Shown piece after piece: positions 57,728 to 64,000 of a stretch of DNA of 64,000 nt. Each line of letters begins with the position of its first letter. Within the stretch, counting starts at the first letter, position 1. The translations under genes were made by a program, and so were the position numbers. Below the pieces are notes generated by a model. That model ran no database searches and was not told the DNA's origin. It worked only from the letters and a program-made list of their open reading frames with translations. The stretch comes from Atopsyche davidsoni (lineage: Eukaryota > Arthropoda > Insecta > Trichoptera > Hydrobiosidae), in the NCBI GenBank assembly GCA_022113835.1, contig JAILWY010000008.1, forward strand, positions 2,782,001 through 2,846,000. The letters run 5' to 3'.

Positions 57728-58150
57728 GAAAAATTATTTCAAAAAGATGATGTTATCCAAATGGTGACCGTTACTCGCTGCTGGCACTCTTCTAATCTGG
57801 AACGAAGATTGCTGATAACACGCTGATATTGCTGCCATTTCTGACCTGATGTTTTGTTTCAATTCCATTAGGTTACTCGGATTGTTCTCATAAACCCTAC
57901 TTTTAAGGTATCCCCATACGAAATAGTCAAGAAGGCTAAAGTCGGAGCTTCTGGGAGGCCAGTTGATGATACCTCTACGTGAAATGACCTTATTAGGGAA
58001 TAATTCGTTAACAGCTTCAATTGAATGATTGGATGTATGGCAAGTGTCTTGTTGGAATCACGTTTTTGAGTTGAAACCTTGAAACTCCTGCAACTCTGGG
58101 CCCAAAAATTTTCGCAGCATATCGCAATAACGGTCACTATTCACATTCAC
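57728..58150 (-). pseudogene. Second copy of the Tc1/mariner-type transposase half
   Basis: On the minus strand it repeats 50844-51260: GTGAATGTGAATAGTGACCG, RYCDMLRKFLGPELQEFQG-like start, FQQD then the same short deletion before CHTSN, FPNKVISRRGIINWPPRSSD, LDYFVWGYLKSRVYENNPSN and IRSEMAAIS, ending in the GGTCACCATTTGGATAACAT region. No TIRs remain. It begins at almost the same internal base as the 50818 element, so both probably come from one deletion derivative. Confidence 0.82.
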
Positions 58151-58154
58151 TGTA

Positions 58155-58890
58155 CTGATATTAAGCTTTTAATCGAATGCTATCTGGTATTATATATTTT
58201 CTGCTTTTAAATATGATAAGAAAGCTTGCAACTATAATCAGATGCAATCACGCTTTTGCCCAAACTGTAACGTCAACAGCATTAACCCTCCAACTACAAA
58301 CAACCCCATATAATGTCATCTACCTTCTATCATGCTACATCCTGTGCACAAGTGTTTTTTTTTTATAAATACAACCCCATAATGAGCTGAAATACAAATG
58401 TTCTGAATGTCTAATAAATACAGGTTTTTATCTGCTGGATCTGAAAAAAGCACGCGCTTCGCGGCACGCCATTTGCGAATACAAATCGTCTGATTTGGGT
58501 AATTTCTGCCGCAAAACATATCGCGAACTCTACACTCGCCGGTGGATTTGCGATCCTCGTTGCGTTTATTCATCCTCGTTTCAAAGATAAGCGCTCAAAA
58601 GCACGTGAATTTGTTTTTACACAGAATTATTATAAACTTTGAACGAGATTCTATCATTTTTATTGACGAATACATTTAGACCGAAAACGCACGGCATCTG
58701 AAAAAATGGAGAAAATTTTGATTAATATTTTTTTACATGCACACTAAATAGAATGCTTTGATGTTGAAAGCTCACATTTTCTAAAATACGATCTTTGACA
58801 TCAAAAGCTTAAATTTTAAAAAATATGAGCTTTCAATGTTAACTCATATTTTCATTATGTTCTGGAGTCATCAAATATTTCGACGATTTT
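58155..58890. other. Intergenic; unassigned frames
   Basis: 58177-58368 plus and 58316-58573 minus overlap on opposite strands. The minus one contains CIRKWRAAKRVLFSDPADKN, which has coding-like composition but no recognised family. The plus one has a PYNVIYLLSCY phrase that faintly recalls retroelement C-termini; too weak to call. Confidence 0.25.
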
Positions 58891-58892
58891 AT

Positions 58893-58942
58893 TTTAACAA
58901 TCATACTCTACATATGAGCCAAAGTAGAGTATGATTGTTAAA
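58893..58942. repeat. Perfect 19 bp inverted repeat at a family A left end
   Basis: TTTAACAATCATACTCTAC (58893-58911) and GTAGAGTATGATTGTTAAA (58924-58942) are exact inverses with a 12-base loop. The right arm is the family A left-end sequence seen at 59448-59466. Confidence 0.75.
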
Positions 58943-59055
58943 TATTCTCGATTAATGGATGTTGTTCGTTAGTACAATGGTCAGTACACCGGCCATGTAT
59001 GTTCATTGAGATGGTCACCAGCCTTCCCTGAGAAGATACACCTGAAGAAGAAGAA
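58924..59055 (+). repeat. Chimera: family A head joined to family C tail
   Basis: Starts with the family A left arm and core (TTCGTTAGTACAATGGTCAG, CACCGGCCATGTA). The expected B box does not follow: the sequence switches to the family C end (GAGATGGTCACCAGCCTTCC, GAAGAAGAAGAATA). The A box has one change (TAGTACAATGG). Confidence 0.7.
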
Positions 59056-59167
59056 TAATTTAATATTTCACGTGTGTATAAAAATTGTTTTGTAATTACT
59101 AATATTCAACTTTTGCGTGCGTTTTTATAAGGTTAAAAAAATACATGTATGTAATATATACTCGTAA

Positions 59168-59364
59168 TATTACTAATATGATTAGACACATTAGTTCACA
59201 CATAGAAGATAATTTAAAGAAATTCTCAGAAAAATATCATTGTGATTTGGATGGGATTTGAACCCACATCCCCTGGTTTTAATGGCCGGTGTACTTACCC
59301 TTGTACTTACAAATCACGTCCAGTAATCGAGAATTTATTATGAACCAATATGCCCAGGCCAGCC
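59168..59364 (-). repeat. Family A repeat, copy 7, inverted partner
   Basis: Minus-strand core with an intact B box (reverse of GGATTTGAACC near 59254), GGCC and an A box with one change (the plus strand reads CCCTTGTACTT). On the plus strand it ends GAATTTATTATGAACCAATA and TGCCCAGGCCAGCC, giving the left end of the element. Confidence 0.82.
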
Positions 59365-59419
59365 AATATTTAATTTATGCCAAATTATGCCATAATATTT
59401 AATTTAGGCCAAATTAATG

Positions 59420-59690
59420 GTTGGCCTGGGCACATTGGTTCATATGTAGAGTATGATTGTTAAAAATTCTCGATTACTTGATGTGGTTCGTTAGTACAAG
59501 GGTCAGTACACCGGCCATGTAAGCCTGGGGATGTGGGTTCTCAAATCCCACACAAATCACGATGATATTTTTCTGAGAATTTCTTCAAATCATCTTCTAT
59601 GTGTGAACTAATGTGCCTCATTATATTAGTAATAATATAAATCGGTAATATGTAATAAATACGCATATGATTGACGTTCATTCCAAAAAT
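59420..59690 (+). repeat. Family A repeat, copy 8, most complete
   Basis: Order: left arm GGCCTGGGCACATTGGTTCA and GTAGAGTATGATTGTTAAAA; core with A box TAGTACAAGGG (59492-59502), CACCGGCCATGTAAGCCTGG and a B box with a two-base insertion (GGGTTCTCAAATCCC); body CACGATGATATTTTTCTGAG; right arm CTATGTGTGAACTAATGTGC; tail TAATAAATACGCATATGATT. The left and right arms are diverged inverses of each other, so even a single unit has long inverted ends. Confidence 0.85.
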
Positions 59691-59759
59691 ATACATTTTT
59701 ATTGTTTATATATTAGAGAGTAGACTTTTAACCCTTCGCCTTCAAATATGTGAATATAT

Positions 59760-60060
59760 TTTATCTATCATCTCCCCCGCACCCAGTTTATAGTTGTGTC
59801 CTGGAAGCTAGACTATTCCAGTGGCGCGCGTGACGGGAACAATCAAAGATCGCAGCGACGCTACTAGACTGACAAAGGCTCGGTCTCGGTGCGCCACTGA
59901 AGCCTCCATTGTCACGGTTCAATCGCCGACATTATAAGAACGAATTTTAGGGGTAGCGAAATATGTTTGAACCATTTGCACAGCCTTCTAGCCAACACTC
60001 ACACTATCACTTGATACAGCCTCGAGAGTATTTTACAAAATCTTTGAAAACAGCTACAAA
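59760..60060. other. GC-richer island, no gene recognised
   Basis: Contains GTGGCGCGCGTGACGGG, CGCAGCGACGC and AAGCCTCC (59900-59907). All frames are short. A second AAGCCTCC is at 60124-60131 in the next stretch. Confidence 0.3.
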
Positions 60061-62870
60061 AAAATCAGCTGGGTACAGTGTTGAATTCTGAACAAATTTC
60101 CAAGGTCAAAGGCATTGCGAACGAAGCCTCCACAGGAAGTGTGCAATTTGTTTATTTTGGGTATTAATATTGCATTTTGCATTGGATTCTCCGTATTTGT
60201 CGTTTTGGGTGTGACCGCAGCTTCACGCCAGTAACTGAGCACTATTGCGGCTCAAAGCGTGTTATATGCTGTTGAATATTGGAATAAATCTACATTGTGA
60301 AATTTAGAGGCGCCTCGTGTAGGGTTAATAAATATTCTCTAAATATATTTAAAAAAAAAAAAACAATAACGGCAATAAAACACCTGCATTCATGCACCAA
60401 AGAGTAATTTTTAATACGTGACAAATCCGCGTTTTTAGTCATACAGTGTTTTATGTTTATCGCTTATCAATTCGGATAACAAGCAACGGAAAATATATTT
60501 AAAAAACCGAGTTATTTAATGTATCTACTAATTTAAATGGTTTTAAAAATATTTGCATACGCTAAGACCTAAATGGTAAATTTATATTTTTATATAACAA
60601 TGCTTGCAAGTGGTATATATTTATCTTATCTTTTGCATATGAAGATTCAAATGTAACTGATTATCGACGAGATTTTCAATCGTTGTATGCCAGTATGAAA
60701 CTTTTAGAAGATATTTAAAATTCACAAGCATAATATAAAAAAATTATCAAAGCTTTCGTATTTAAACAAAACAGTCCCGGATTATTCTTATAAGATTATT
60801 TATATTTAATATGTTTTCTGGGTGAATGTATTACGTCTCTTGGGTAGTTTTAAAAAATTGATTTATAAAACTCCGTGCCTAAAAATACAAGGGTAGGTTT
60901 CACAATGCTTTTAGAAATATAAGGACTTTTTTATTTGTAGCATTACAGTACATGTGTGTCGGACTTTTTGTTATAACTTTTTTTATTTATTTTCTCTAAG
61001 GGACCTTTTTAACAAATTGTTGGATGTTTTTGTTGTTGTTTTGATAAGAATTCTTATTAAAAGTTGGGTTTCATACAATCACAAATATAAGGAAAATATT
61101 ATATTGTCTTCAATCAATAAAATATATAAGGAGTATATTATTCCTATTTTTGTGAAAGAAGATTTTTTTTAATTCCGTTCATTTTCTTGTACTTCTTAAT
61201 GCTCAACATTTTAAACATAAGATAAATATTTTTTAAATAAAATATAAATTATTTAATAAAATATCTTTGGTACTTATATCTCATTATAATTAGTTTCAGC
61301 CAAAAACAGAGCTCCGGGTTCAACTCCGAATGGAGATTCTATATTAATTGCTTTCACATTCAAAGTAAAGGAAGTCCATTGAAAACATTGCTTGTCCTTT
61401 GAAATATATTTGAACAAAAATATTTATTTTAATTTTATCATCGTATTAAATACATTATTCATTCAATGAAACGACTTGTTTCATTCATGACTTGTATGTG
61501 GATATTTGAAAATATTTATTATGCCAGCTTTTTATACTTTAAATAAACTGTTATTTTGTATCGTCCGTCATGAATTGAAACTCCTAAAAAAATATAATCA
61601 AAATAATAATTAATCTAATATATAAGTTAATATTACTTTTAAGCAGTGTATTCGCCAGATTATTCTAAAATAACTATTTATTTTAGTTTAACGAGAGGCT
61701 TGCCAATTTAAAAGTTTTTGCCGTTTGTGCGAGAAATAATTGCATTTGGGGTAAAAGTTGTTAGGTATGAAATAATTTCCCAAACCGCCCATGGACAATA
61801 TTTTACGTGACCGACCAACCCCGGGATGGAGGCTTTTTAGAAACAAATGGAAATGATATACGACATCATACTCGTGAATAAGACACAACAATAAAACTAT
61901 TTATTTCAAAATAGAAAGCTGTATAGGTTTTAACACGATTACGTATTTTTTGACATCAACGTTTAAAATTATTAAATTGGTGCATGTTACGATTGTTGAC
62001 CCACGGTCTTCTAAATTACCAAAAAAACGCTTAAAAAGTAATTTAAACTATTTTCATCGTTTCTACAGTGAATAATGCAATGCTCTGTGTTCATTTTAAT
62101 TATAAATTTACAGTTGGCGACCCCTGGTCGTCCCTGTAAGCAAAGGGCCTCGGTCACGCCAGTGGTTTGCCAACGGGAATTAATTGTTCGCCGCCATGTA
62201 CCTGCGAGGTAATTGAATTTCCGAATCAATTCTCAAATTTGGCAAAAGAGACAATCTGAATTATTTCACATAAACCGCCATCATTTCGATCCGTAAAAAA
62301 CTTACGGTTTTACAAAAAAAAAATTTTTGTAATATTAAAAACGTGCATATCAAATTTTGGCATACTTTTGGAATTAATTCCACCTTGCATGTTTATGTTA
62401 AAGTGTTTTTATTATTGATTGTGTAAAAATCTTAGAAAACATAATTTTTCTATGATACGGGGCGAGAAACAATTTGACAATAATCACCCATTAAAAATAA
62501 CTCATTTATCCAAATATGAACAAATATTTCTCTTACAACATATATGCTCTATATATAATACAAAAATGTTATTTATATGTATCCTATAAAAGTTTAAAAT
62601 ATTTTTGATTGCACGTCCATACAATGGCTTTAAACTATATAACTCTATAAAACGAAAAAAAGGACCTCAGTTTATCTTGACGTGATATTACAGATTTAAG
62701 ACATTTGGAGATGGAAAGCATTTTTTTTTTAAACACATTTAAGTTTTAAGTTTAAATCAGATATGTCTTCTTTGACTCGTTTCTATACACATTTTAATTC
62801 TTGTATACTTTCTTGTTATTTATTTTGATATCAATTTGGTTTGGTATAGTTGTATTATTATATAGTTTTA
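60061..62870. other. Intergenic, nothing recognised
   Basis: AT-rich with chance frames (60054-60242 minus, 60954-61172 plus, 61688-61891 minus, 62011-62229 minus). GC-richer patches lie near 61790-61835 and 62110-62215. A B-box-like GGGTTCAACTCC at about 61318 has no A box or stems around it. Confidence 0.35.
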
Positions 62871-62872
62871 AA

Positions 62873-62963
62873 ATGGAGGATTGTGTTAGTCCAGCAGAGA
62901 TACAACTTGCAAATCTCTTTGAACATTATGAATCAGTGAATTCGAATCGAATCTTCCATCCAA
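62873..62963 (+). CDS. Candidate first coding exon, family unknown
   Basis: ATG at 62873 opens 30 codons (MEDCVSPAEIQLANLFEHYE, then SVNSNRIFHP) and a donor GTTAGT begins at 62964, leaving one base over. The peptide is balanced and acidic, unlike the Lys/Phe-rich chance frames of this window, and it follows a TATATAG stretch at 62859. No second exon was found before the window ends, and the in-frame stop TAG lies just past the donor. It could be a genuine N-terminal exon of a gene continuing to the right, or chance. Confidence 0.25.
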
Positions 62964-62969
62964 GTTAGT

Positions 62970-64000
62970 TTTTAGAAATCCCTTGATCCTTCAGTCTACC
63001 ATCAAACAACTATAATTTCATTTAATGTTTCAAGGCACGTTGTATTTGTTTAATTAACCGTATAATAAGTTTTAAACCTTCTCAATTCACTTACTCAAAC
63101 ATTCATCACTTTTATAATAAATAAATTAATCAATTTTCTAAAAAGTTTTAATAAAAACAGCATACGTTTACGTGAAGCCTATATTCTCGTAAACAATTTC
63201 AATACAAGAATACACCTCAAAGACATTTCTTTTGATTTATGATGAAATATACTTTGCGTATATGTACAAAGACGCCAATTGTTCATTTCAGGTCATCAAA
63301 TCTCCAATTAGCCAGATATCAAGTCGACTTATATTAAATCTGAAGATCCAATTAATTAGTGTAGTAAATTAAACATGGCTAAATATACCTGGACGTGATC
63401 AAAGAGATTCGATCTCGAGGGATGCCGCCTGTAAAAGTCTCTTTTTGTGAAGGAGATATCGCGATAGGAAGTGCTTTGTTCGTTTGGCTGCCTTTTGGTA
63501 AAAAATATTCCCGGAATATGTCACAATAAACTTTGAATTCGACTCGCGTAATGAGAAAAAGAATAATTTATTTGGAAATCTTAACATCGGAATCAATGGA
63601 TTTATAAATGAGATTTTTTCTTCTAATGATCGGTAAAATTCAGTCCATGCAATGAAATACAATACGGTATAAACATATTTTGACTAATTGAGAATTTGCA
63701 TCCCTATATGCAAATGTGAAACCAATTAACTAATTGCTTTAAAAATATCTGTAACACTCAAGTAAAAATATTCATATTTGTATAAAAATTCAGTGTCTAG
63801 TTTTTTTTAAAATATCCTAAATAAATTATACCAAAATCTTTTACCAGTTGTAATCTCATTGTGGTTAATATTTTGTTTAATATCAAAAATCATTTTCGTT
63901 TTATCTTTTATAGATATATAAAACATGATTATTAATTAATTCATACCTATTTATGACACTAAATAATTAATATATTTTCTCTTAAATGTGTTTTGATTTA
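62970..64000. other. Intergenic or intronic, nothing recognised
   Basis: AT-rich. The minus-strand frame 63399-63662 (87 codons) shows no motif and no splice context. Confidence 0.3.

Noticed and set aside
57427..57826. Pro/Ala-rich plus-strand frames
   Set aside because: Created by a GC-rich island and, further right, by the reverse strand of a transposase remnant.
58177..58573. Retroelement-like phrases on both strands
   Set aside because: One short phrase on each strand is not enough to assign a family.
61310..61335. B-box-like GGGTTCAACTCC as part of a tRNA gene
   Set aside because: No A box at the right distance and no acceptor or D stem around it.
1..64000. CRISPR arrays, bacterial operons or viral integrations
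   Set aside because: No regularly spaced repeat-spacer array, no ribosome-site-led gene clusters and no recognisable viral genes; exon-intron structure and eukaryotic transposons point to an insect nuclear genome.

Overview
This window looks like AT-rich nuclear DNA from an arthropod, almost certainly an insect. It carries spliced genes with GT-AG introns, several decayed Tc1/mariner-type elements, a hAT-like element, a piggyBac remnant, a LINE tail and many short palindromic repeats. The order of insect cannot be fixed from the sequence. The mariner TIRs and transposase are of a kind common in insects, beetles included, but that is a weak guide. There is no operon, rRNA, CRISPR array or viral genome.

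Only one gene can be reconstructed with confidence. It is a six-exon, minus-strand MFS transporter of the FLVCR (SLC49) family at 25466-30267, with a 472-residue product. All six exons join in frame through canonical splice sites. A likely 5' non-coding exon lies near 31387-31479. The rest is gene-poor. Three short exon-like stretches (9966-10068, 13822-13915, 62873-62963) have coding-like codons and splice sites but no recognised family.

Region by region: 1-9.9 kb holds a truncated mariner transposase, a tRNA-like fold-back repeat (family A), two other short repeat families (B and C) and a ~530 bp repeat (family E). 10-15 kb holds a complete-length but dead mariner (1291 bp, TA-flanked). 15-25 kb holds more A, B and E copies, a C-rich G-quadruplex-type tract and a LINE reverse transcriptase tail. 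25-31.5 kb is the FLVCR-like gene, with repeats only in its introns. 32-36 kb holds a large perfect-arm palindrome (family D), another A copy and a 2200 bp hAT-like transposon with 14 bp TIRs and a perfect 8 bp target duplication. 37-41 kb holds a mariner fragment, a 191 bp mariner-derived MITE and the third E copy. 43-51 kb holds a piggyBac-like remnant, a CRE-containing GC island and a 562 bp deletion derivative of a Tc1/mariner-superfamily element. 57-60 kb holds a second copy of that derivative and a nested, inverted pair of family A elements.

The genes do not form a pathway. The main biology is transposon decay and the spread of small non-autonomous repeats. The most interesting item is family A. 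Its copies carry a tRNA-like core with what read as intact Pol III A and B boxes, held between inverted arms, so that it resembles both a SINE and a MITE.
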